From Candidatus Omnitrophota bacterium (GTDB lineage Bacteria > Hinthialibacterota > Hinthialibacteria > Hinthialibacterales > JAKPRU01): a DNA stretch of 64,000 bases. The DNA is taken from the NCBI GenBank assembly GCA_029570205.1, contig JAKQSI010000053.1, forward strand, positions 22,477-86,476. Direction: 5' to 3'. Positions 1 to 7,699 of this stretch are shown piece after piece (positions within the stretch are counted from its first letter, which is position 1; each line of letters opens with the position of its first letter). The notes under the pieces are model-generated. The model did not search any database. It was not told the DNA's origin and saw nothing but the letters and a program-made list of their open reading frames with translations. Both the position numbers and the translations under genes were made by a program.

Positions 1-1535
1 GGAACCGATTCAAGAAGCGCGGGATTGACCAGGCAGAGATTGATTTTTGCGCGGTGATAAAGATGCGGCGTTTCCGTTGTGTAATCCAGCGAACGCCCTG
101 CGTATGCCGAGCAGACCGGCCCCACAAGATCGGGATTTCGCCACAGGCTGTCGCCATAGACCCTCAATCCGTAGGGCAACGCGGCAGACAAGAACATGCG
201 TCGGATTTCGGTTGTCGCGACCTGGAATGGAAGCCGGGGAGCCATCGTCCCCCAAACGGAAACGTATTTCGAACCGATTTCGGTCAAAGCCGATTGCAAT
301 ACATCCGGTCTGCCTGCGGGTCGGTTGTTCACAGCGGCTCGAACCTCCTGCATCAACACAGAAGTCTCTTTCAGATGTTGTTCCAGGAAAGGTTGATATA
401 AGCGGAATCCCGTTGCTCCCACATAAGCAACATCGGGAAATCCCAGATCGCCGGGCGGCCTGGAGTCATTCGGATTCCACTGCGAAAATCCTGTCGCAAA
501 GTGCAGATGATTGACTTTGCGGAATCCCATGTCTCTCAGTTCATCGACATGCTGTGGTTCCAGTCCCAATGCCAAGTCATAGCATTCGGGATCGACGGGA
601 ATCCGGGTGACAAATGACGGGCGATCCAGGAACCAGAGCACGCGACGGATTCCGGCATTCCCCATGGAACGCAGCTCGGCGTCGGAGAACTTGCTGCTGT
701 AAGCAGCGATGTGATATCCGGGAGTGACACCTCCGCAGGTTTCCACCCAGGCTTTCTCGTTGGGGAAGAAATTCTTCAATCCTTCGGGGCGATCCACAAC
801 CGCAACTGTGCAGCCCAAAGTCTGCGCATCCTGCGTAAATGCCCGGGATATTTCAGCCAGAGAATTGGAAGCGATCACCCAGTGCCTCGAATTGGGGAGA
901 CCGGGATTCGGTGCAGAAGCGGATTCCTTCAATGCGCGAATCCGGTCCGTGATTTTCGCAAGCGTCTCCTTTTCGGAAGGAATCAATCCCCTTCCCGGAA
1001 CCAATATACAATCATGCAGCAGCAGCGAAGGATGTTGTTCCAGCAGTCCCATCAGACCCTCGGCGCATTTCGCCCCGAAGAACAGACAAACACGAGGGTC
1101 GGCTAAGAACGGCCCACATTCCATTCGATTCAGACATTCCCAGAGGAGCTCAATATTTTCCTCACAGAGAATCGCGCGGGTCGGAAATTCCTTGCGCAAC
1201 AGGAATGGAAGAAGGGCTTGCAGGGAATACCCCAATCCGATATTCCATAGAATCACCAGCCCCTGTCCGGGAATGCTTACGTCTTTCCACAGTCGCAGGG
1301 CAGTCTCTCTGGGATTGGGAGGCGGATGCAGCCAATGGTCTCCAAAGGAATCACGGCAGGAAACCACCGTTTCTCCATTCTCCAATGTCGAGATCGAAAT
1401 GGCCGAATCCGCCCCGTCACCCCTTCGTTTCGCGCGAAGATGCGCTTCGAGGCTCGCCGCCAGACGGTCGAACCGACTTGCCAGGAGACGGACATTCCTC
1501 TCTGCCACAGAACAGGAAGAGTTGGGCGAAGTCAC
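1..1535 (-). CDS. MptE/DUF115-like plus CgeB-like glycosyltransferase, 3' end beyond the window
   Basis: An uninterrupted frame of about 511 codons reads leftward from a GTG at 1535 off the window edge; it has no ATG start. GGAGG lies 8 bases before this GTG, and a TAG stop sits in frame at 1555-1557, so the start must be this GTG or the one at 1550. The N-terminal third contains LILWNIGLGYSLQALLP and a DPRVCLFFG segment, resembling the nucleotide-binding fold of DUF115/MptE-like and motility-accessory proteins. The second half carries CgeB-type features: VLWFLDRPSFV, DVAYVGATG, LRVYGDSLW, and a late LYHRAKINLCL. The family adds sugars to surface or spore polymers; the substrate is unknown. 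It is divergent from the Wzm-type exporter, which fits a surface-glycan role. Domain assignment is by motif memory only. Confidence 0.72.
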   Translation of the reverse strand, partial: MTSPNSSCSVAERNVRLLASRFDRLAASLEAHLRAKRRGDGADSAISISTLENGETVVSCRDSFGDHWLHPPPNPRETALRLWKDVSIPGQGLVILWNIGLGYSLQALLPFLLRKEFPTRAILCEENIELLWECLNRMECGPFLADPRVCLFFGAKCAEGLMGLLEQHPSLLLHDCILVPGRGLIPSEKETLAKITDRIRALKESASAPNPGLPNSRHWVIASNSLAEISRAFTQDAQTLGCTVAVVDRPEGLKNFFPNEKAWVETCGGVTPGYHIAAYSSKFSDAELRSMGNAGIRRVLWFLDRPSFVTRIPVDPECYDLALGLEPQHVDELRDMGFRKVNHLHFATGFSQWNPNDSRPPGDLGFPDVAYVGATGFRLYQPFLEQHLKETSVLMQEVRAAVNNRPAGRPDVLQSALTEIGSKYVSVWGTMAPRLPFQVATTEIRRMFLSAALPYGLRVYGDSLWRNPDLVGPVCSAYAGRSLDYTTETPHLYHRAKINLCLVNPALLESV

Positions 1536-1658
1536 AATGAGAACCTCCACGTTTTCATGCTAACCGCATCGACAGGAAACGTATAGATACGATTGGCGAA
1601 ACCAATGGGACACATCTTCTCTAATCCTCGCACAATTGCAAAAATGGCGGGGGTGAGA

Positions 1659-2540
1659 ATGATGGAACGAATACAACCTTCCGAACAGGAATTGGAGAAA
1701 AAAAAACCGTCCTTGCGGGCGCGTCTCGCCCATTGGCTTCAATATCGAACCCTGTTGTGGGAGTTTCTCAAGCGGGACCTTCAAGCTCGATATGTCGGCT
1801 CCACCATGGGATTGTTCTGGTCCGTAATCAATCCCATCATCCTCCTGGGCCTCTATACTTTCGTGTTCGGTTTTGTGGTCAAACCGGACTTTACCGGCAG
1901 ATTCATTCCCGATACGTCGACCCCGCTGGATATCGCGCTGTATATTTTCTGCGGTCTCTTGCCCTGGTATTCGTTCCAGGAAGCCATCGTACGCTGTACT
2001 ACCTGCATTGTGGATAATGCGCACCTGATCCGCCAGATCCGATTTCCAGCGAAGATTCTTCCGGCCTACCTGGTGCTGTCCAGCGTGGTCAATCAGATCA
2101 TCGGAACAGTGGTTTTGGTGATCGGCATTTGGCTGATTCGTGGAACCCTGAGCGTGACCATGCTCGCCTTTCCGATCATTCTGCTTTTCCAGAGCATTCT
2201 TGCCTTTGGGCTGGGATTGTTTCTGGCAACCTTGCACGTCTATTTGCGGGACACCGCACCCCTCGTGAGCATCGCCGTAATGATTGTAATGTGGACAACT
2301 CCGATGTTTTACGTGCGGGAAATTCTTCCACCCCGCATCGACACCCTGGTGTTATGCAATCCGTTCTCGCACCTGATTCTGCTGTATCACAACATCTTTC
2401 TGCTGAAAACCTGGCCTTTATGGACGGATTGGCTGTGGATTGTCAATTGGGCGGTGGTTATTTCGATGTCTTTCCTTGCATTTTTCATCGGATATCGTAT
2501 CTTTACAAGATCCCACAGAGAGTTCATCGACGTGATCTAG
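1659..2540 (+). CDS. ABC-2 type polysaccharide export permease (Wzm/TagG/KpsM-like)
   Basis: A protein of about 293 residues with a basic, helical N-terminus (SLRARLAHWLQY), then RDLQARYVGSTMGLFWSVINP, the hallmark amphipathic and first membrane segment of polysaccharide or polyol-phosphate ABC exporters. About six hydrophobic segments follow, and the C-terminus ends FFIGYRIFTRSHREFIDVI, typical of the family. The frame is open from a TTG at 1593, but GGGGGTGAG sits just before the paired ATGs at 1659 and 1662, so I prefer 1659. The permease would move lipid-linked glycan across the inner membrane together with an ATPase (Wzt/TagH). No ATPase gene is next to it in this window: upstream is a divergent glycosyltransferase, downstream is mgtE. 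Confidence 0.88.
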   Translation: MMERIQPSEQELEKKKPSLRARLAHWLQYRTLLWEFLKRDLQARYVGSTMGLFWSVINPIILLGLYTFVFGFVVKPDFTGRFIPDTSTPLDIALYIFCGLLPWYSFQEAIVRCTTCIVDNAHLIRQIRFPAKILPAYLVLSSVVNQIIGTVVLVIGIWLIRGTLSVTMLAFPIILLFQSILAFGLGLFLATLHVYLRDTAPLVSIAVMIVMWTTPMFYVREILPPRIDTLVLCNPFSHLILLYHNIFLLKTWPLWTDWLWIVNWAVVISMSFLAFFIGYRIFTRSHREFIDVI

Positions 2541-2642
2541 ACGGTTTGTTTGCCTGTTCCGTCGAAAAATCGATAGGGAATACCGTGGAAGATCCTTTAC
2601 CAGAATTGTCGAAGCCGGAACCGCGCCAGGGGAGCATGAATC

Positions 2643-4061
2643 GTGCTCCGGATATCGCGTGGCCGACCGGCTTATGGAAACGAGACCTTCATGCGTCACC
2701 AGGTACAAGTGCGTACAGCGGAACAAATGACGCACCACCTGCGCAGGCTTCTGCGCGAGGTTGCTCGTCCCCGTCTTGGTTCCTATTTGTCTGCCTACCA
2801 TAGCGCCGATCTGGCCTCCGCGTTTCCCCACCTGGACCCCGAAGAACGTTCCATTCTCTGGAAAAGCCTGGAACCCGCCAAGGCCGGGCGAGTTCTGTCG
2901 CAATGCCCTGAGGAGATTCAGGTCGCGTTTCTCTCGGAGGTCGATCCCCCATTGGTGACACAAATCGTCAGCCAGATGGAGCCGGACGACGCGGCGGATT
3001 TCGTCGAACTCGTCCCGGATGAACGCCGCGCAGAAATCCTCCAGGCCCTTTCTGATGAGGTTACCCGCAAGGTGGAGCAGCTGCTCAATTATCCGCCGGA
3101 CACCGCCGGTGGTCTTATGAGCACCCAATTCATCTCCTTTCCGGAGGGCACAACGGCCGCGGAGGCGATCCGGTCCCTGCGAGAATCTCCACCCCGTAAG
3201 ATTTATTACAATATCTATGTCGTGAACAAGGATGGGGTTCTGCTGGGCTGGTGTACCTGGCAGCAACTGGTGCTGGCTGACCCGCAGACTCGTCTCGAAG
3301 AACTGATCCCCGCCCGCTGCCCATCGGTCGATGCACTCACTCCCCAGGAGGAGGTCGCCCGGCTGGTTGCAAAATACGATATCGCCGCCATCCCCGTGGT
3401 CGATATCGACGGCAAACTGCTGGGCACCATCACCAATGACGATGTTATCGACGTCATCGCCGAGGAAGCCTCGGAGGACATGATGCTCGTCGCGGGCGGC
3501 AGCGAACTGGAACTGCACCAACCGTCCGTTGTGAAATCAGTAGCCTCCCGGATGCCCTGGCTCGCAATCACCTTCGCAGCCGGTTGCATCAACGCTTTTC
3601 TCATGGGACGATTGGAATCGATCACCGTGCCCACAAATCTCGTCGCGATTCTATTTTACGTCCCGATGACCATGGCCATGGGAGGCAACGTCGGTCTTCA
3701 AACATCTACCATGACCATACGACGGCTGGTTCTCGGAGAAACCGATTTGGGAACCTTATTCATGGATCTCTGGCGCGAATTGAGGGTCGGTCTTCTTATG
3801 GGAGTGACGTTCGGAATTACTGTGGGGACTGTCGCCGGATACATCCTTCCTTCGCGCGATCCGACTTTGGGAATGGTCGTTGGATTGGCGCTGTTTCTTG
3901 CTGTGACAGCTTCCGCTCTGATGGGTGCGATTGTCCCGATCGCATTTCACAAGTTCTCTGTCGATCCCGCGGTGGCTTCCAGCCCCCTGGTCACCGCCGT
4001 AAACGATCTCACCTCACTGACAATCTACGTCACCATCGCCTTTCTGCTGTTGAATCATTAG
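2643..4061 (+). CDS. mgtE: Magnesium transporter MgtE
   Basis: The 472-residue product has the three MgtE parts in order: an N-terminal helical domain (about 45-145, with LDPEERSILWKSLEP and MEPDDAADFVELVPDER), a CBS pair (about 150-275, with LLNYPPDTAGGLMST and LLGTITNDDVIDVIAEEASEDM), and five membrane helices (about 295-472). The GTG start is preceded by AGGGGAG at 2628-2634; ATGs at 2691 and 2727 are weaker alternatives. MgtE is a gated inner-membrane Mg2+ channel whose cytoplasmic domains close the pore when Mg2+ is plentiful. The pore-region motif here is GGNVGLQTSTMTIRRL, where most members have a GGNxGxQ variant, so the core is conserved. The space before the gene is only 102 bases, too short for an M-box riboswitch. 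The 3' end overlaps the convergent HDOD gene by four bases. Confidence 0.95.
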   Translation: MLRISRGRPAYGNETFMRHQVQVRTAEQMTHHLRRLLREVARPRLGSYLSAYHSADLASAFPHLDPEERSILWKSLEPAKAGRVLSQCPEEIQVAFLSEVDPPLVTQIVSQMEPDDAADFVELVPDERRAEILQALSDEVTRKVEQLLNYPPDTAGGLMSTQFISFPEGTTAAEAIRSLRESPPRKIYYNIYVVNKDGVLLGWCTWQQLVLADPQTRLEELIPARCPSVDALTPQEEVARLVAKYDIAAIPVVDIDGKLLGTITNDDVIDVIAEEASEDMMLVAGGSELELHQPSVVKSVASRMPWLAITFAAGCINAFLMGRLESITVPTNLVAILFYVPMTMAMGGNVGLQTSTMTIRRLVLGETDLGTLFMDLWRELRVGLLMGVTFGITVGTVAGYILPSRDPTLGMVVGLALFLAVTASALMGAIVPIAFHKFSVDPAVASSPLVTAVNDLTSLTIYVTIAFLLLNH

Positions 4062-4933
4062 GGATTCGCCGGACCGCGGGGTATCAACAATTCCCCAATC
4101 GAAGCGATGTGCTGATCCAACTCGGCGGCAACCCGGTCCAGTATCTCCCGGGTGATTTGTTTCTGCTCCGTCGCTGTCCTGTCCAGCGGATACTGAAGCT
4201 GCCTAAGCTCCACACCGTATCCCCGCTCGATCACCATGACATCCGCCGCATGAACAATCACGGTCACCAGGGAACCTTCCGGAGTCACGGAAGGATAATG
4301 GTGATTTTGAATGGCATCCACCAACTCATGCGGGAAGTTCCAGCGATCCGCAAGAGCGGCGCCGACCTCCGGATGCGTGTAACCCAGGGTCTGCTGTTCC
4401 GCCTCCAGCAGGCTCAGATTCGCCCGGGTCATCAGTTCAATCAAAGTGGATTCGGTATCCTTGATCTGGCGATGAATCACAACCTTTCCGATATCGCGAA
4501 GCAAGCCGGCTGTGAACGCCGTGTCGTGAAGGCTTGGACGGATGTGGTAAGCAATCTGCTGACTGGCAACGGCACACGCAAACGAATTCGTCCAGAGTCC
4601 GCCCGCGCCGTGCCCGTAAATTGTTCGGTCACTCCCCAGGAGATCGCAGATTGTGCAGGTCAACACAAGATTCCGCACGGTGTGGAAACCCAGATACATG
4701 ATCGCCTGGCTGAGAGAGGAGATCACGCGAGGTAATCCATAATACGCCGAATTGCAGAGACGAAGGATGTTGCCGGTCAGACCCGGATCCTGCGAGATCA
4801 CCCCTGTCAGCTGATTCGCGGTCACATCCGCATCACGCGTCATCCGCATCACGCGAACGGCCACATCCGGCAGAGCGGGAATTTCCTTGACATTCTTGAA
4901 AATTGCTTCAAATCGGGATTCTTCTCTGCTCAT
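4058..4933 (-). CDS. HDOD domain signalling protein
   Basis: About 291 residues from ATG 4933; an upstream TTG at 4993 would add 20 residues but has no ribosome site. The body matches the HDOD family: EIPALPDVAVRVMRM, DPGLTGNILRLCNSAYYG, ISSLSQAIMYLGFHTVRNLVL, and a later H-rich region (AGLLRDIGKVVIHR, YTHPEVGAALADRW, AIQNHHYPS) as in HD-type phosphohydrolase-derived folds. HDOD proteins are signalling scaffolds in motility, c-di-GMP and stress circuits and usually lack enzymatic activity. It stands alone in the cytoplasmic set here, convergent with mgtE and upstream, in transcription terms, of nothing obvious. The precise input and partner are unknown. Confidence 0.88.
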   Translation of the reverse strand: MSREESRFEAIFKNVKEIPALPDVAVRVMRMTRDADVTANQLTGVISQDPGLTGNILRLCNSAYYGLPRVISSLSQAIMYLGFHTVRNLVLTCTICDLLGSDRTIYGHGAGGLWTNSFACAVASQQIAYHIRPSLHDTAFTAGLLRDIGKVVIHRQIKDTESTLIELMTRANLSLLEAEQQTLGYTHPEVGAALADRWNFPHELVDAIQNHHYPSVTPEGSLVTVIVHAADVMVIERGYGVELRQLQYPLDRTATEQKQITREILDRVAAELDQHIASIGELLIPRGPANP

Positions 4934-5054
4934 CGCGTTTTTTGGATCCGTACAAATATCTGTGGAACTCACACAGGAAATCGGAGTGGTCAATCAGTCG
5001 GGAATCTGCCGGTCAACACCCGCCAAACTGGTCTGGAAAAACAGGAATCCGCGC

Positions 5055-5357
5055 TTACCGCTCTTCCCTGGGGGTCTCCGCATTGATCCGCTCTTTCATC
5101 AACTGGCCCGGTTTGAAGCTGATGTGACGTTTGGCCGGAACGGTAATGATCTCACTCGTCTTCGGATTCCTCGCTTTTCGTTCGGGAGTGCTCTTCACCT
5201 TAAAAATACCGAAATTGCGGATTTCGATGTTGCCGTCACGCGACAGACCTTCGCACATCGCATCGAACATCGTCTGCACAATCTCTTTGACACTGGCGAG
5301 ATCAAAACCGGTCTTGGCTGCGACCTCTTTCACAATATCCTTTTTTGTGCTTGTCAT
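5055..5357 (-). CDS. HU/IHF-family DNA-binding protein
   Basis: About 100 residues: MTSTKKDIVKEVAAKTG, a helical dimerisation region, then RNFGIFKVKSTPERKARNPKT and a FKPGQLMKERI tail. These are the beta-arm signature and C-terminal helix of HU/IHF proteins, which bend and compact DNA. ATG 5357 is chosen because GGGAG lies eight bases upstream; an in-frame GTG at 5366 is possible. A second, diverged family member lies at 12334-12648. A promoter candidate with a palindrome over its -35 box is annotated at 5416-5468. Confidence 0.93.
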   Translation of the reverse strand: MTSTKKDIVKEVAAKTGFDLASVKEIVQTMFDAMCEGLSRDGNIEIRNFGIFKVKSTPERKARNPKTSEIITVPAKRHISFKPGQLMKERINAETPREER

Positions 5358-5415
5358 ATCTGCCACTCCCGGAACGTCTTTACGTCCGTGCGTTCTTGTG
5401 TTCCGATTCCCCCAT

Positions 5416-5445
5416 ACTTTAGCCGATTCATAGGGATCAGGTCAA
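5416..5445 (-). promoter_or_regulatory. Candidate promoter for the HU gene
   Basis: On the minus strand TTGACC (5440-5445) and TAAAGT (5416-5421) are separated by 18 bases, about 50 bases before the HU start codon. The -10 box matches four of six consensus positions. The -35 box is inside the right arm of the inverted repeat at 5440-5468. Confidence 0.5.
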
Positions 5446-5468
5446 GCGATAAGTTTAGTCGCTTGACC
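5440..5468. repeat. 10-bp inverted repeat overlapping the HU -35 box
   Basis: GGTCAAGCGA (5440-5449) and TCGCTTGACC (5459-5468) are perfect inverted arms around a nine-base spacer. No T-run follows on either strand, so an operator reading is at least as good as a terminator reading. Confidence 0.55.
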
Positions 5469-5531
5469 ATCTTATGCAACAAAATCAGGTTGGACAAGCG
5501 CAAGACCCCCCAAATCGAAGATGAAATGCGC

Positions 5532-7553
5532 TCAGGTTCTTGCAGCCGGGGATTTCACGGAAGGGGGCCGTCGCCCGCTTGATCCCCAGGAACGTGTCAG
5601 GTAGTTGCGGATAAGGCGGTTGATCCGGACCTCCGAATCCTTGAAACTCGGCGCCCGGCCCGATACACCGTGATCTCCACCGGGGGGAAAAATCCACCGG
5701 ACACAAAGAGGGGAAACTTCACCCTGGCGCAGGTCAAGCCGACATCCCAGCAACATCCGCAGAATGCAGATACCGACAATTTTAACCTGCTTCTGAAGCG
5801 GCCATGCGCCTTGTTCTCCCCCCTCCACAGGCACAATCAGGTCGGTCCGATCGTTTCCGATCGCTCGCAGAACCGACCGCGCCTGCGGGGAGAGGTCCAT
5901 GCCCATTTCAAATCTCAAAACAACTCCGCCGGAAGTAGGATTGTCAATAAAAAGATCCACGGGCGATGTCGAGCCTTCCTCCTCCGCCAAATCCAGAAGA
6001 ACCTCGATCAGGAGATCCAACACCTGCCCCAGAACCGTATCAACTGTCCAAACCGACGACTCGTTTCGTGAGGAATGAAACCGAATGGAAATCATGCGAG
6101 AAAAGAGGTCCGCCGCTTGCAGATGCCGTCCAAGCCAGGGGCCGATCGGCAGCGGCCCGAAATCGCTTGGTTCCAGGCCCCCTACCTGCCTCAAGGCCGA
6201 AAGACGCGCCAGCACATCCACATGACTGTCAAGTAACTCCCAAATTACAGGGACTTCCGGCAGGTTCTTACGCTCACTCAGAATTGCGGACAACCACGGC
6301 AATAATTCATGGAATAAAAATCGCTCCGTGAGGGGCGCAAGCCAGTCCCGGCTGCCTGGAGTATCCTCCATCCGCAAGAGCAGCAAAACATAAACAAGCC
6401 CATCCTCTTCGCGGCGCAAAACAATGGCTGTAGCCCGGCCCGTGGTACGCCCGCCCCGAAGCGGGTCCGGAACTTCCCACGTACATGCATCGCGATCCGG
6501 CCCCGACTGGCCTGCCACTCGTTTCACCAGACGAATCAGCGTTTCCTCCGTCAACACTCCCCCCTCTTGCCCCAACAGGTGCATCCATCTCTCCGCTACC
6601 GAATTCTGTGCAAGAATACTCCCTTTCCCATCCGTCAATACCGCGCCATCGGAGGTACTCTCGAACAGCTGCTGAAACGCATACATCGCCATCTCGTGTT
6701 CCCGCTCCGAATTCTCAGACTCCTGGGTAGAATGCGCTTGCAGCTCGTGGTAGCTGGATTCGGTTTGTCTCAGGCTGTCTTCTAAGATCACAACACGCTT
6801 TTGCTGTTGTGCCAGTCCATCAAGGACCCGGTTCACTTGTTCACCCAAATCGGCCAACTCGTTCGGCAAAGCGGCCGTGTTGACTCGCCCCCGGAATCCG
6901 CTGTTGATGATATAACGAAGGCGGTCCGCCGTTTCCACAACTCGTGCAGACAGAGTCGTCCGATACATTAGCACGCCCAGGAGAATCCCCAGAAAACCCA
7001 CGGAAGCAGCCACAAATGCGGTCTGAACCAAAAGACGATTCACAATCTCACGGACACGACGATTGTCCCAGAGAATCCGCAACTTCCCCCAATAACTTCC
7101 GTCCGGCGTTCGAACCGAGTAGAACGCTTCCCACCGGGACGGAAAAACAAACGGCTCCTCGCTCGCAAGGACTTCCTGCGAAGAAAGGTCCTCTCGCCAC
7201 GGACCGACCGTTCCTTGACCTTCGTCGTTCTCCGACGGAACACTGGAGGCATCCACTTTGCCGTACTTGTCGATCAGGGAAATCTCGCGAATGTAAGTAT
7301 GAATGCCCGCCAATTCACACAAAACCCGTTCGTTCGCTTGCTGGACTGAGGGATCGACAGGGTCCTGGGAAACGGTGAGTCGGTTCGCCGTCGATTCCGC
7401 CAACAACAAAACCTCCTCGCGGAACGTCTTCCCCTCCTCTGCATAAACTCTCCAGGAAAGAATCACCCCCGTCAGCGTTACAGCCAGCGCTGCCGCCAAT
7501 CCTAACTGAAACGAGAAACGGAGCCCCTGGTTCATTTGCTTGGTGCGCGCCAT
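5532..7553 (-). CDS. Membrane-bound PAS sensor with degenerate histidine-kinase core
   Basis: 673 residues. A first membrane helix lies near residues 13-33, an extracytoplasmic sensor region follows to about 174, then a second helix (about 175-197), a HAMP-like stretch (ADRLRYIINSGFRG, LPNELADLGEQVNRVLDGL), a coiled coil (about 245-285), and a PAS domain (AFQQLFESTSDGAVLTDGKG, SVAERWMHLLGQEG). The next block, RFLFHELLPWLSAILSERKNL, aligns by eye with the H-box of FHDxxN-type kinases. The C-terminal part has the size of an ATPase domain but I cannot find a clear N-box or DxGxG motif. It may therefore be a pseudokinase or a very diverged kinase. No response regulator adjoins it. The start ATG at 7553 has no clear ribosome site; ATG 7535 is an alternative. 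Confidence 0.7.
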   Translation of the reverse strand: MARTKQMNQGLRFSFQLGLAAALAVTLTGVILSWRVYAEEGKTFREEVLLLAESTANRLTVSQDPVDPSVQQANERVLCELAGIHTYIREISLIDKYGKVDASSVPSENDEGQGTVGPWREDLSSQEVLASEEPFVFPSRWEAFYSVRTPDGSYWGKLRILWDNRRVREIVNRLLVQTAFVAASVGFLGILLGVLMYRTTLSARVVETADRLRYIINSGFRGRVNTAALPNELADLGEQVNRVLDGLAQQQKRVVILEDSLRQTESSYHELQAHSTQESENSEREHEMAMYAFQQLFESTSDGAVLTDGKGSILAQNSVAERWMHLLGQEGGVLTEETLIRLVKRVAGQSGPDRDACTWEVPDPLRGGRTTGRATAIVLRREEDGLVYVLLLLRMEDTPGSRDWLAPLTERFLFHELLPWLSAILSERKNLPEVPVIWELLDSHVDVLARLSALRQVGGLEPSDFGPLPIGPWLGRHLQAADLFSRMISIRFHSSRNESSVWTVDTVLGQVLDLLIEVLLDLAEEEGSTSPVDLFIDNPTSGGVVLRFEMGMDLSPQARSVLRAIGNDRTDLIVPVEGGEQGAWPLQKQVKIVGICILRMLLGCRLDLRQGEVSPLCVRWIFPPGGDHGVSGRAPSFKDSEVRINRLIRNYLTRSWGSSGRRPPSVKSPAART

Positions 7554-7585
7554 TTCGATTGGTATACGACCTTCCCACCCTCATA

Positions 7586-7631
7586 TAAAATGAAAAAGAG
7601 GGGCATGACTCGTTATCGGAGTATGCCCCTC
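7586..7631 (-). terminator. Rho-independent terminator after the 1380-residue secreted protein gene
   Basis: GAGGGGCAT (7598-7606) and ATGCCCCTC (7623-7631) form a nine-base-pair stem. Read on the minus strand the stem is followed by TTTTTCATTTT. It lies about 70 bases past the stop codon of the minus-strand gene ending at 7700. Confidence 0.82.
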
Positions 7632-7699
7632 GCTATATAGTCATGAATAACAGAACCGATTGCCGGATCGCGCTAAGAGAATCGACACCCGACCATTTC

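Noticed and set aside
724..1563. Plus-strand open frame of 279 residues
   Set aside because: Ser/Arg-rich and without any family pattern; it is the opposite-strand shadow of the CgeB-like gene, which has a better start and clear motifs.
2541..2642. Mg2+-sensing M-box riboswitch before mgtE
   Set aside because: The gap is only 102 bases and lacks the conserved M-box elements.
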